From contig JAGWAK010000008.1 of the NCBI GenBank assembly GCA_021296435.1, positions 1-32,075 of the forward strand: DNA of 32,075 bases. The letters are read 5' to 3'. The notes beneath the pieces were generated by a model. That model was not told the DNA's origin and ran no database searches. It saw only the letters and a list, made by a program, of their open reading frames with translations. Shown here piece by piece: positions 14,951-22,820 of this stretch. The stretch is from Acidimicrobiia bacterium (GTDB lineage Bacteria; Actinomycetota; Acidimicrobiia; Acidimicrobiales; CATQHL01). Positions within the stretch are counted from its first letter, which is position 1. The number at the start of each line of letters is the position of its first letter. The position numbers and the translations under genes are program-made.

Positions 14951-16213
14951 ATGACCCACCCGAGGATCCCGCACGCCGCCGGGCAATGCCCGATCCCGCT
15001 CAGCGAGTTCGACCGATCCACGGGTGACGTCAACGAGGCGGTCGGCCTGCCGCCGACCGTCTATACGGATCCGTCCTTCTTCGACTTCGAGCGTTGTGCG
15101 GTGTTCGGGAGTGAGTGGCTGTGCGTCGGCCGCAGCGAGCAGATCCCCGAGGTGGGCGACTACTTCACCGTGACGCTGGCGGGCACCGAACCGGTCATCG
15201 TGGTCCGCGAGCCCGGTGGGACGATCAACGTGATGTCGTCGGTCTGCCAGCACCGGGCCATGTGCATCACTGCACCCCCCGAGCGCCCCCGCGAGGAATG
15301 GTTCGCACCGATACCCCAGGTCTCCGGCACTGCCCGGACGTTCCGCTGCCCTTACCACTGGTGGACTTACGACCTCGACGGGAGGCTTCTGGTTGCGCCG
15401 TCCATGGAGCGCAGGAGGGACTTCGACAAGGCCGAACACGGCCTGCCGAGACTGCGAACCGAGATCTGGAACGGTTTCATCTTCGCGAATCTCGACCCTG
15501 AGGCACCGGCGCTGGCTCCCCGGTTGGGGAAGATCGACAACCTGCTCGAACCGTACGGGCTGGACGACTGGGCGACCACCCCCACCGATACGCACGAGGA
15601 CGTGCCGTTCAACTGGAAGATCATGGTCGAGAACTTCATGGAGTCGTACCACAACTACGGTCTTCACAACAGGCTGCTGAAGAAGCAGGAATACGGCGAG
15701 GGCGCCGCCGCTGACGGCGGCTACCAGCCCCCGTACGAGAACGGCGACGGCGTGATCGTTCACTGCGGGGTAGCCCCGGCGATCGATCCCGCCGTCAACC
15801 CCACCCAACGCGGTCTGTTCACCCCGGTTCCCGAACTCACCATGGAGCAGAGGCGGCAACTCATCTTCGCGTTCGTCCCGCCCACGCTCCTGCTGGGAGT
15901 CTTTCCGGACTCCGGGTTCTGGTTCACCGTTCAGCCGGAGACGGTGAGCAGTCACACGCTCTCGATGGGGTATTTCTTCCCGCGGCCAACGGTGGAGGAG
16001 AAACTGTTCCCGGCGCTCCTGGACCTCTACGACGCCGCGATCCAGCAGTTCAACAGTCAGGACCTGCCGGCGAATCTGGCGCTCCAAGTGGGGATGCGGT
16101 CGCAGTTCGCGCCACGTGGACCGCTCTCCCACCTGGATTCGTTTCTTCCCAAGTTCAACGCCTGGCTCCTCGAGCGCTACGGCAACGCGGACGGCGGGAC
16201 GGGCGACGGCTGA
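14951..16213 (+). CDS. Rieske non-heme iron oxygenase, large subunit (bridging Glu)
   Basis: The 420-residue protein is paralogous to the gene at 12091. The Rieske domain has CQH and CPYH, but 31 residues separate them against 16 in the other copy, a 15-residue loop insertion near the cluster. The catalytic motif is NWKIMVENFMESYHNYGLH, with Glu where most family members have the bridging Asp. Glu at this place is known in carnitine monooxygenase CntA and related enzymes acting on quaternary amines, so an N-demethylating or C-N-cleaving role is plausible but not shown. AGGAG lies upstream of the ATG at 14951. No reductase gene is nearby. Confidence 0.9.
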   Translation: MTHPRIPHAAGQCPIPLSEFDRSTGDVNEAVGLPPTVYTDPSFFDFERCAVFGSEWLCVGRSEQIPEVGDYFTVTLAGTEPVIVVREPGGTINVMSSVCQHRAMCITAPPERPREEWFAPIPQVSGTARTFRCPYHWWTYDLDGRLLVAPSMERRRDFDKAEHGLPRLRTEIWNGFIFANLDPEAPALAPRLGKIDNLLEPYGLDDWATTPTDTHEDVPFNWKIMVENFMESYHNYGLHNRLLKKQEYGEGAAADGGYQPPYENGDGVIVHCGVAPAIDPAVNPTQRGLFTPVPELTMEQRRQLIFAFVPPTLLLGVFPDSGFWFTVQPETVSSHTLSMGYFFPRPTVEEKLFPALLDLYDAAIQQFNSQDLPANLALQVGMRSQFAPRGPLSHLDSFLPKFNAWLLERYGNADGGTGDG

Positions 16214-16299
16214 ACCCGCGGGCGGATCCGGGCCGACACGAGGCTCCGAGCACCGTGGGGTGCACCCGCAACGTCTGACGGCTCGGGGCGTTGCCCCGG

Positions 16300-16305
16300 T
16301 ACGGT
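16300..16305 (+). promoter_or_regulatory. Leaderless-type -10 TACGGT for serS
   Basis: TACGGT ends 6 bases before GTG 16312 (3 before GTG 16309). There is no Shine-Dalgarno. Confidence 0.5.
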
Positions 16306-16311
16306 TTTGTG

Positions 16312-17592
16312 GTGCTCGACGTCCGCCTGCTGCGCAATGACATGGAGCGCGTGCGCGCCGCCGTCGCCTCCCGGGGCGACGACCCCGCGCCGCTGGCCGA
16401 GGCGCTGAATCTCGACGTGCGGCGCCGCCACCTGCTGGCGCGTCGCGACGAGTTGCGTCACGAGGTGAAGCAACTCTCCGCTGAGATCGGGAAGCTGCAC
16501 CGCGACGGCCGCCGGGACGAGGCCGTCGAATCCACCGAGCGGAGCCGGATGCTCGGCGACGAGACCAAAGCCGTCGCGGCACAGGCCGACGAGCTGGGCA
16601 GGCGCCTCGAGGACCTGTTGATGCGGGTGGCGAACCTGCCCGCCGAGGAATGCCCCCTGGGTGCCGGCGCCGAGGACAACCGGGTGCTGCGGGTCGCGAA
16701 CTTCGCTCCCACCGACTACGGCCGCCACCAGCGCGTTCCCCACTGGGACTTCACCGCCAAGATGGGCCTCCTGGACACCGAGCGCGCCACCAAGCTGTCC
16801 GGGGCCATGTTCGCCATGTTCCGGCGGGAGGGCGCGATGCTGGCCCGCGCCCTGGTGCAGTTCGCCCTGGACCGCAACGCCGACCGGTTCGAGGAGGTGC
16901 GCCCGCCCACACTCGTGCACACCGACACCATGACCAGCACCGGTCACCTCCCCCGCTTCGCCGACGACGCCTACCACCTGGAACGCGACAACCTCTGGGC
17001 CATCCCGACCGCCGAAGTACCGCTCACGTCGCTCTGCCGGGACGAGGTGCTCGCCGAGGCCGACCTCCCGATGCGCCTCATGGCCCATACCTCCTGCTTC
17101 CGGCGCGAGGCCGGAGCGGCGGGCCGTGACACCCGCGGCCTGCTGCGTGTGCACGAGTTCGACAAGGTCGAGATCCTGGCCTACGCCACCCCTGAGCAGG
17201 CGCCGGCGATGCACGCCGAGTTGCTCGAGCGAGCCGAGGGGGCGATGGCCGACTTGGGTCTGGCCTACCGGATCGTGGACATCTGCACCGGCGACCTGGG
17301 CGGCGCGGCGGCGCGGACCTTCGACGTGGAGGTCTACTCCCCGGGCACGGACCGCTGGTTGGAGTGCTCGTCGGTCTCCTGGTTCAGCGATTACCAGGCC
17401 CGGAGGGCCAATGTCCGCTATCGCCCCGACGGTGCTCGCGGCACCCGGCTCGTGCACACCCTGAACGGCTCGGCCCTGGCAGTGCCGCGAGTGTGGGCCG
17501 CGCTCACCGAGACCTGGCGCCGGCCCGACGGCTCCATCGAGGTGCCCCCGCCGCTGCGCCCGTACATGCGCGGGCTGGAGGTGATCCGGTGA
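16312..17592 (+). CDS. serS: Seryl-tRNA synthetase
   Basis: The 426-residue class II synthetase charges tRNA-Ser. The N-terminal arm is a long coiled coil (residues about 30-105, rich in Arg, Glu and Leu). The core has motif 2 (CFRREAG followed by GLLRVHEFDKVE) and motif 3 (TLNGSALAVPRVWAALTE), plus the serine-site segment TAEVPLTSL. The start is GTG 16312, giving the family-typical VLDVRLLR beginning; the GTG immediately before it (16309) is an alternative. Upstream there is only the -10-like TACGGT and no Shine-Dalgarno. It lies about 100 bases after the catabolic cassette and is probably transcribed separately. No T-box or other leader fits in so short a gap. Confidence 0.96.
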   Translation: MLDVRLLRNDMERVRAAVASRGDDPAPLAEALNLDVRRRHLLARRDELRHEVKQLSAEIGKLHRDGRRDEAVESTERSRMLGDETKAVAAQADELGRRLEDLLMRVANLPAEECPLGAGAEDNRVLRVANFAPTDYGRHQRVPHWDFTAKMGLLDTERATKLSGAMFAMFRREGAMLARALVQFALDRNADRFEEVRPPTLVHTDTMTSTGHLPRFADDAYHLERDNLWAIPTAEVPLTSLCRDEVLAEADLPMRLMAHTSCFRREAGAAGRDTRGLLRVHEFDKVEILAYATPEQAPAMHAELLERAEGAMADLGLAYRIVDICTGDLGGAAARTFDVEVYSPGTDRWLECSSVSWFSDYQARRANVRYRPDGARGTRLVHTLNGSALAVPRVWAALTETWRRPDGSIEVPPPLRPYMRGLEVIR

Positions 17593-17644
17593 CGGGGGCG
17601 ACGGCCGTTCGGATCCCCGCCGGCTAGCGGGCCGCCGCGACCAG

Positions 17645-18316
17645 ATGCAGGGGGACAGCGAGCGGGACACGATCCGGCGCCTGCCGCCGCTGATCGCGGC
17701 GCCGGAGAATCTGCCCGATCTCGACGGCTCGGATCATCCGGTACGGGCGGTCACCCGGTCGGTCGCCAGCGACGAGGCCTCCTGGACGCCCGCCGCGGCG
17801 GCCGAGATAACCGAGCGATTCGACGAGTTGGCGCCCGACTGGGAGAACCGCCTGCGGCCCGAGGAGTTCGTGGGCCTCCCCGACGCCTGCCGGCGCGGCC
17901 TCCTCGAGCCCTCGGCGCTGTGCCTGGAGGTGGGCTCGGGCACAGGGTTCGGGACCGTGCACCTGGCTGCGCACTTCCGGGCCGTGGTCGCCATGGACAT
18001 CTCGGCAGGCATGCTGGCGCTTGCACCGCCCGATCTGGCCCCTCGAGTGCGGGCGGACGGGGCCTCGCTACCGCTGCCCGACGACTCCGTCGACGTCGTG
18101 GCATTGATCAACATGCTGCTGTTCCCCGCCGAGGTGGACCGGGTGCTGCGGCCCGATGGGGCCGTTCTCTGGTTCAACACGCTCGGGGTGCGCACACCCA
18201 TCCATCTGCCTGCCACCGAGGTGGCCGCGGCCCTGCCCGGCCGCTGGCAGGGGATCGCCAGCGAGGCACTCTGGGCGACGTGGTGCGTGCTGCGCCGGGC
18301 GGCGCCTGACGGCTGA
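17645..18316 (+). CDS. Class I SAM-dependent methyltransferase
   Basis: The 223-residue protein has the Rossmann methyltransferase core: motif I LEVGSGTGFGTVHLA (near 100-114), the acidic end of strand 2 in AMDIS, DGASLPLPDDSVDVV, and a UbiE-like RVLRPDGAVLWFNT. No substrate-specific domain is visible. The ATG at 17645 comes 52 bases after serS, and its region lacks a clear Shine-Dalgarno, so the start is less certain than the fold. It converges with ccdA, with 7 bases between stops. Function beyond methyl transfer is unknown. Confidence 0.85.
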   Translation: MQGDSERDTIRRLPPLIAAPENLPDLDGSDHPVRAVTRSVASDEASWTPAAAAEITERFDELAPDWENRLRPEEFVGLPDACRRGLLEPSALCLEVGSGTGFGTVHLAAHFRAVVAMDISAGMLALAPPDLAPRVRADGASLPLPDDSVDVVALINMLLFPAEVDRVLRPDGAVLWFNTLGVRTPIHLPATEVAAALPGRWQGIASEALWATWCVLRRAAPDG

Positions 18317-18323
18317 ACGCCGC

Positions 18324-19436
18324 TCAGGCCGGCATGTCGGACATGGTGCGCAGCCGCCGCACCCGGAGCCAGACGATGGCGGCGACGACGACAGCCGTCA
18401 GGATCTCGAACAGCACCGCCCAGCGCACCGGGTCGGACCAGTTGGCCACGCGCTCGGGGATGTCGGCGATGGTGCGCACGATCGGCAGCACGAAGAGGTC
18501 GAAGCGGTAGTACGCACCCTCCACAGCCAGCCAGAGCACCCCGAAGGCCGCCAGGACGATGCGTGCATTGCGAGCCCGCATGCTCGGGCGCAGCGCGGCC
18601 AGCACGATCCCGACCACGATGTAGCCCGCCGCCACCGCCAGCCGGGCTGGGCCGGCAGCCGCCGCCCAGGAACTCAGCGCGGTCTGGGCGTCCAGCGAGA
18701 GATCCACGAGGATGTTGGTCGTGAGGTTGCCGCTCAGCACCTGCACTTCCCACCAGCCGTAGAGGGCCAGGAAGCCCCCGACGACTACCAGGAAGCCGCC
18801 GGAGATGCGGTTCACGTGCGGCAGGATGCGGCGCATCTTGGCGATCACCTCGGTCCGGGCGACCGCCATCGCCAGGGTCAGCACCATGATCACGGCGCAC
18901 AGCCCGCCGCCGTAGGCGAGGAAGACCAGCAGCCCGTCGAAGAAGTCCCTGCTGGAGAAGGCGCTGACCACGGTCCCGAAGAACACCGGCATGGTGCATC
19001 CCAGCGAGACGATGGCGTAGGACATGCCGAACAGGAAGATCGAACTGAGGCGGCGGCTCTCGCCCCCTCGCTGCAGCCGCGGCAGGCGGAACTTGGGTTC
19101 GAAGCCCCACAGCATCGCAATGCCCAGGGCGCCCATGGCGATCCCCAGCACGAACGTGACCCACGCCACCCGGCTCTCGATGGCGCTGCGGCTGAGCACC
19201 GTCGAGGCCAGGGCGCCGATGGCGGCGAACACCGCCATGAAACCGGCGGAGAGGGTCAGGCCCACGCCGAGACCCCGGAAGATGCTCTGGGCAGGATTCA
19301 GCCGCTTGTCGCCCTCGATGCCCAGGAAGTACGAGAGGTAGGCGGGCATCATGGCGAAGCCGCACGGGTTGAAGGCCGAGATGAACCCCGCCGAGAGGGC
19401 CAGGCTGGCCAGTGTGGTGAGGCTGACGGTGTTCAC
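18324..19436 (-). CDS. ccdA: CcdA/DsbD-family thiol-disulfide membrane protein with C-terminal extension
   Basis: The 370-residue membrane protein carries two redox cysteine motifs, FNPCGFAMMP (near 22-31) and SLGCTMPVFFG (near 155), as in CcdA, which passes electrons across the membrane to TlpA or CcsX-type partners. The CcdA unit accounts for about 230 residues; an additional 130-140 residues with three or four helices follow, ending in a basic RVRRLR. The GTG start at 19436 comes 25 bases after tlpA, with AGGG upstream. The gene order MBL-fold, TlpA, CcdA suggests a thiol-reducing module for cytochrome c or CuA maturation. What the extension does is unknown. Confidence 0.88.
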   Translation of the reverse strand: MNTVSLTTLASLALSAGFISAFNPCGFAMMPAYLSYFLGIEGDKRLNPAQSIFRGLGVGLTLSAGFMAVFAAIGALASTVLSRSAIESRVAWVTFVLGIAMGALGIAMLWGFEPKFRLPRLQRGGESRRLSSIFLFGMSYAIVSLGCTMPVFFGTVVSAFSSRDFFDGLLVFLAYGGGLCAVIMVLTLAMAVARTEVIAKMRRILPHVNRISGGFLVVVGGFLALYGWWEVQVLSGNLTTNILVDLSLDAQTALSSWAAAAGPARLAVAAGYIVVGIVLAALRPSMRARNARIVLAAFGVLWLAVEGAYYRFDLFVLPIVRTIADIPERVANWSDPVRWAVLFEILTAVVVAAIVWLRVRRLRTMSDMPA

Positions 19437-19461
19437 GGTGAGGCCCTGAGGTTGGCGCCGC

Positions 19462-20076
19462 TCATACGCCCAGGTGCTCGGCGATGAGAGCCCGCAGGTC
19501 CTGCGCCTTCAGGCGTGAACTGATCATGTGCACAATCATGCCCTCTGCATCCACCAGCACCGTGGTCGGCATGCCGAAACCGCCGAAGACTTGGAAGATC
19601 CCCGAGTCCGGGTCCTCCGCCAGCGGGTAGGTGACACCGGTCTGGGTCGCCAGCTCCCGTGCCGCCCTCGGCTCGTCGCCGACGTTGAACCCCAGGAAGG
19701 CCACCTGGGGTGCCAGCTCGACGTGCACGGCCTCGAAGGCCGGCATCTCGATGATGCACGGCGGGCACCACGAGGCCCAGAAGTTGATCACCGTCGGCGT
19801 TCCGGCGAAGTCCTCCAGCGAGCCCTCGGATCCGTCGAAGTAGCGGAAGCGCACGTCACCAACGGTGTCCTGCGCCGCGGCCGCCGTGTCCGAGGCGCTT
19901 GTCGAGGTAGTGGACGTTGCCGTGACCGTCGTGGCTGTCGCAGGCTCGCCGGCGGTCATCGTCGGGTCCGTGGCGCTGCTGCCGCAACCTGCGGCGATCA
20001 GGAGCGCCGGCAAACTCAGCGCCATCCAGGCGCCGGCGAGCCCGTGAGCGACTCGACGCCGGTGGGCGGGTTCCAA
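19462..20076 (-). CDS. TlpA-like lipoprotein thioredoxin
   Basis: The 204-residue protein has a basic n-region (RRR), a hydrophobic stretch and a lipobox IAAGC, then a Thr/Ala-rich linker and a thioredoxin fold with WASWCPPC (active-site CPPC), FNVGDEP and a cis-Pro region GGFGMPTTVLVD. It is thus an anchored extracytoplasmic thiol reductase, presumably kept reduced by the CcdA encoded next. The TTG at 20076 is chosen because it lies 4 bases after the MBL stop and keeps the basic n-region; the ATG at 20025 would lose it. The open frame extends further upstream but inside the MBL gene. Confidence 0.87.
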   Translation of the reverse strand: MEPAHRRRVAHGLAGAWMALSLPALLIAAGCGSSATDPTMTAGEPATATTVTATSTTSTSASDTAAAAQDTVGDVRFRYFDGSEGSLEDFAGTPTVINFWASWCPPCIIEMPAFEAVHVELAPQVAFLGFNVGDEPRAARELATQTGVTYPLAEDPDSGIFQVFGGFGMPTTVLVDAEGMIVHMISSRLKAQDLRALIAEHLGV

Positions 20077-20080
20077 GGTG

Positions 20081-21172
20081 TCAGGCCGCGCCGAAAACGG
20101 TCTGGCCGGCGCGCTGGGCGGCGTCCAGCTCGCCCAGGACGCGGAGGTGTTCGAGGTGGGCGAACGTCTCGCTCTCGGCCATGTTGCCCCACGAGCGCTC
20201 CGAGAAGAGCCGTTGCATGTATTGCGGAACCGTGCCCGTGCCGAGCTCTGCCGCGGCATTCCGGATCACCTCGAGGCGGTGCTCGTGGTGGCGCCGGATG
20301 GCTTTCGCCCTGCCGGCGAGGTCCTCGAAGGGGTGCCCGTGCGCCGGCAGCACCGTCGTCACGCCCTCGATGGTGCCCATGCGCTGCAGTGAATCGAAGA
20401 AGCGAGCGAGGGGATCGGGATGGGGGCTGAGACCGCTGATATGGGGGGTGATGGTCGGCAGGACGTGATCCCCCGACAGCAGGATGCCGAATTCGGGGTC
20501 GAAGAGGCAGAGGTGGTCCTCGGTGTGGCCGGGAGTGTGGAGGCAGAGCCAGTCGCGGCGGGCCAGACGCACCACCTGGGCGTCGACCACGGTGCGCGTG
20601 GGTCGCGGCGTGGCGAACCAGCGGGGGTCGTCCTCGGCGATCTCCAGCCAGGTGCGCAATTCCTTCTCCGGCAGCGCCTCTCGCTCGGTGCCCCAGGGGT
20701 TCCGGCGCAGCGCCAGCCAGGGAGGCCGGTGCCCGTCCCCGCCGTCCTCCTCGAGCGTCAGGAGTTCGGGGGGCTCAGCGACTTCGGTGGACTCCCACAC
20801 CGGCCGGAAACTCTCGTGGGTGAGGATCTCCGCCCCGGCGAGGGCTCGCAGTCGCTCGGCTCCGCCGAAGTGGTCGAAGTGCGAGTGGGTGATGACGGCG
20901 GTGTGCACGTTCGCCACGGAGTACCCAGCCGACCGGAGCCGCTGCTCAAGGGCCGCGAAGGAGGCCGGACTGGGCAGGCCCGGATCCACCACGGCCACCC
21001 CCCGCTCGTCCTCCAGCAGGTAGCAGTTGACGTGACCGATCCCCGGCAGGTGCACCGGCAACTGGGAGCGGAGGACGCCCGGTGCGATCTCGGTGATCTC
21101 GGCCGATGCGGGTTCCCGCTCCTGGCGTGGCGGTCTCCTCGCTGGTGGATCGCCCGGTGGCGCTACGGTCAC
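20081..21172 (-). CDS. Metallo-beta-lactamase-fold hydrolase
   Basis: The 363-residue protein has the metal-binding signature THSHFDHFGG, then TPGHTEDH, a ligand Asp in LSGDHVLP and a final His in LPAHGHPF. It is therefore a dinuclear metal hydrolase of the glyoxalase II/RNase Z-like superfamily, with a C-terminal helical region (HHEHRLEV onward) as in LACTB2-like proteins. Substrate is unknown: thioesters, lactones and nucleic acids are all possible. GTG 21172 follows TAGGTT by 6 bases, a leaderless arrangement. It leads an operon with tlpA and ccdA, but the functional link to them is uncertain. Confidence 0.85.
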   Translation of the reverse strand: MTVAPPGDPPARRPPRQEREPASAEITEIAPGVLRSQLPVHLPGIGHVNCYLLEDERGVAVVDPGLPSPASFAALEQRLRSAGYSVANVHTAVITHSHFDHFGGAERLRALAGAEILTHESFRPVWESTEVAEPPELLTLEEDGGDGHRPPWLALRRNPWGTEREALPEKELRTWLEIAEDDPRWFATPRPTRTVVDAQVVRLARRDWLCLHTPGHTEDHLCLFDPEFGILLSGDHVLPTITPHISGLSPHPDPLARFFDSLQRMGTIEGVTTVLPAHGHPFEDLAGRAKAIRRHHEHRLEVIRNAAAELGTGTVPQYMQRLFSERSWGNMAESETFAHLEHLRVLGELDAAQRAGQTVFGAA

Positions 21173-21178
21173 CGGGTC

Positions 21179-21184
21179 AACCTA
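21179..21184 (-). promoter_or_regulatory. Leaderless-type -10 TAGGTT for the MBL-tlpA-ccdA operon
   Basis: TAGGTT on the minus strand, 6 bases before GTG 21172. No Shine-Dalgarno is seen. Confidence 0.5.
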
Positions 21185-21212
21185 TCGCTGTGACGGGGTA
21201 CTCGAACCGCGA

Positions 21213-21760
21213 TTATTCCGATGCTGGTACGGGTGCGAAGACGCTGGCACGCCAGTAGCGCAGCTCCTCGATGCTCTCGAGGATGTCGTCGAGCGCCCGG
21301 TGCCCCTTGCGCTTCCGTGGGCGCTTCTCGGCGGCCCCGGGGTACCAGCGCTGCGCCAACTCCTGCAGGGATGAGACGTCCACGACGTGGAGTGGAGGAG
21401 TTGCTCGATGTCCGGCAGCCAGCGGTTCAGGAACCGCCGGTCCATGCCGATGGAGTTCCCGCAGAGCGGGACCTTCCCGGGCTCGGGGATGTGCCGGCGG
21501 ATGAAGTCCAGGGTCTGCTGCTGCGCCTCGGCGAGGCTCAGGGTCGAGAGGCGAACCTCGTCCGTCAGGCCGCTGTCGTGGTGCATCTTGCTGACGACGT
21601 CGCCCATCAGGCCCAGCACCTCGGGGGGTTGATGGATCACCAGTTGCAGCCCATCACCGACGGGGTTGAGTTCATCGTCGGTGATGACCGTGGCGATTTC
21701 CAGGACGTGGTCGCGGTCGGCGTCCAGGCCGGTCATCTCCAGATCGATCCACACGAGCAC
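21213..21760 (-). pseudogene. orn: Oligoribonuclease, interrupted by a frameshift
   Basis: The first 122 codons from GTG 21760 encode the DEDD exonuclease N-terminus: VWIDLEMTGLD (catalytic Asp and Glu), HQPPEVLGLMGD, GNSIGMDRRFLNRWLPDIE. Near 21390-21391 the frame breaks; one base appears lost inside a codon that would read T-C with a missing middle base. The C-terminus continues in another frame to TAA at 21213: VVDVSSLQELAQRWYP, then KGHRALDDILESIEELRYW, including the catalytic His and Asp. In the original frame the protein runs to 21182 with an abnormal tail. Orn degrades short RNAs and is essential in many bacteria, so a sequence error or a recent mutation are both possible. Confidence 0.88.
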
Positions 21761-21767
21761 CGCCCGG

Positions 21768-21773
21768 ATGCTA
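21768..21773 (-). promoter_or_regulatory. Leaderless-type -10 TAGCAT for orn
   Basis: TAGCAT on the minus strand, 7 bases before GTG 21760. It also supports that GTG over upstream starts in the same frame. Confidence 0.5.
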
Positions 21774-21923
21774 GCGAGACGAGTGGGTCCCGATTCAGGA
21801 CGCGCTGTAGGGGCTGTGCGACGTACCGGGACAAAGCTGGGGGAGAGCTGGGGAACCGCACTGAGCATCCTCTGAATCTCTCGGTAGCCCGGCCGGGCCA
21901 CTGCCGGTGGCACAGGGCCGCCG

Positions 21924-21929
21924 TAGGGT
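21924..21929 (+). promoter_or_regulatory. Leaderless-type -10 TAGGGT for dut
   Basis: TAGGGT, 6 bases before ATG 21936, without a Shine-Dalgarno. It selects this ATG among the four ATG codons in the first 80 bases. Confidence 0.5.
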
Positions 21930-21935
21930 CCCGCC

Positions 21936-22448
21936 ATGGCTGTCACGATCCCTTTGCCGCGTCCCGACGACAAGCCCGATGACATGCCTGATCACATGCC
22001 CGATGACATGCCCGCCACCATCTCCGTTCAGCGCCTCGACGCCGACCTGCCGCTGCCCGCCTATGCGCGGCCAGGGGACGCCGGGCTGGATCTGCGGGCC
22101 GCCGCTGATGCCGAGTTGCCTGCCGGCGGCGGGCGAGCACTGGTCCCGGCGGGCTTGGCCATCGCGATCCCTGAGGGGTTCGCGGGATTCGTCCAGCCGC
22201 GCAGCGGCTTGGCGCGGGATCACGGCGTGACCTGCCTCAACACGCCGGGCCTCATCGACAGCGGCTACCGGGGTGAGTTGAAGGTGCTGCTCGTGAACAC
22301 CGATCCGACTGAGCCGTTCACCGTGCGCCGGGGCGAGCGCATCGCTCAACTCGTGATCCAGCCGGTGGCGACCGCCGCGCTGGTCGAGGTGGACGAGTTG
22401 CCTCCCTCGGCGCGGGGCAGTGGAGGATTCGGTTCGACCGGACGCTGA
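21936..22448 (+). CDS. dut: dUTP diphosphatase (dUTPase)
   Basis: The 170-residue protein is a trimeric-type dUTPase, cleaving dUTP to dUMP and pyrophosphate. Family motifs in order: PGDAGLDLRA (motif 1), PRSGLA (motif 2), GLIDSGYRGELKVLLVN (motif 3), RRGERIAQLVI (motif 4) and the P-loop-like GSGGFGSTGR at the C-terminus (motif 5). Motif 3 holds the catalytic Asp and the uracil-pocket Tyr. An N-terminal extension of about 28 residues comes from a 12-base repeat that gives DDMP-type units; a start at one of the later ATG codons cannot be ruled out. It converges with the small gene at 22455, with 6 bases between them. Confidence 0.94.
   Translation: MAVTIPLPRPDDKPDDMPDHMPDDMPATISVQRLDADLPLPAYARPGDAGLDLRAAADAELPAGGGRALVPAGLAIAIPEGFAGFVQPRSGLARDHGVTCLNTPGLIDSGYRGELKVLLVNTDPTEPFTVRRGERIAQLVIQPVATAALVEVDELPPSARGSGGFGSTGR
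21963..22010 (+). repeat. Four 12-base tandem units in the 5' end of dut
   Basis: Units of the form CCCGATGACATG (21975-21986, 21999-22010) with variants at 21963-21974 and 21987-21998. They keep the frame and encode a Pro-Asp-Asp-Met type run. Confidence 0.7.
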
Positions 22449-22454
22449 CAGGGA

Positions 22455-22820
22455 TCAGCGCCGGCCGGTGCCGCGGCGGCTGCGGGTGCTATCGGTATCC
22501 AGACTCACCGTTCGACTCTCCAGGAAGTGGCCGCCGGGTTGCCAGCGTCCGGGACGCCGGAGTTCCACCGTGACGATCACCGACGTCGTCCCGACGTCGA
22601 AATGGACCCGGAGCCGGTCCTGGTTCCGCGCGCCGCTCAGGCCGGCGCCGGCGAGGTCGGCCACGACCGACGCCAGGCGGGCGCCGAGCTCGGCACCGCC
22701 GGCGCGGTGCTGCAGGAGCCCGATCGCCGCGGTCCGGGCGAGGGCCACCCACGCCGGCTCGGCCGGCAGGCTGAGGCTGGTGCGGTCGCCTGTCCCCGCC
22801 TGACGCGGCGCTCTACGCAC
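22455..22820 (-). CDS. Small protein, possible remnant of an anti-sigma/HATPase-like fold
   Basis: The 121-residue protein starts at GTG 22820, overlapping the lipoprotein stop by 8 bases, and ends 6 bases from dut. Its sequence is not shadow-like: SLSLPAEPAWVALARTAAIGLL resembles the first strand and helix of RsbW/SpoIIAB-type ATPases (the usual lPA..vRtav pattern), followed by a second helix, ASVVADLAGAGL. The N-box glutamate/asparagine and the glycine-rich ATP lid of that family are not visible, so if related it has lost nucleotide binding. The C-terminus is basic (RSRRGTGRR). The family guess is weak; that the frame is coding is better supported by the overlap and tight convergent spacing. 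Confidence 0.55.
   Translation of the reverse strand: MRRAPRQAGTGDRTSLSLPAEPAWVALARTAAIGLLQHRAGGAELGARLASVVADLAGAGLSGARNQDRLRVHFDVGTTSVIVTVELRRPGRWQPGGHFLESRTVSLDTDSTRSRRGTGRR

Noticed and set aside
14876..16582. 568-codon minus-strand open frame
   Set aside because: It is opposite the second Rieske gene and serS and shows no domain; the plus strand has conserved Rieske and iron-binding motifs.
21378..21400. Programmed -1 frameshift in orn
   Set aside because: There is no X XXY YYZ slippery heptamer and no downstream structure stands out; mutation or sequence error is simpler.
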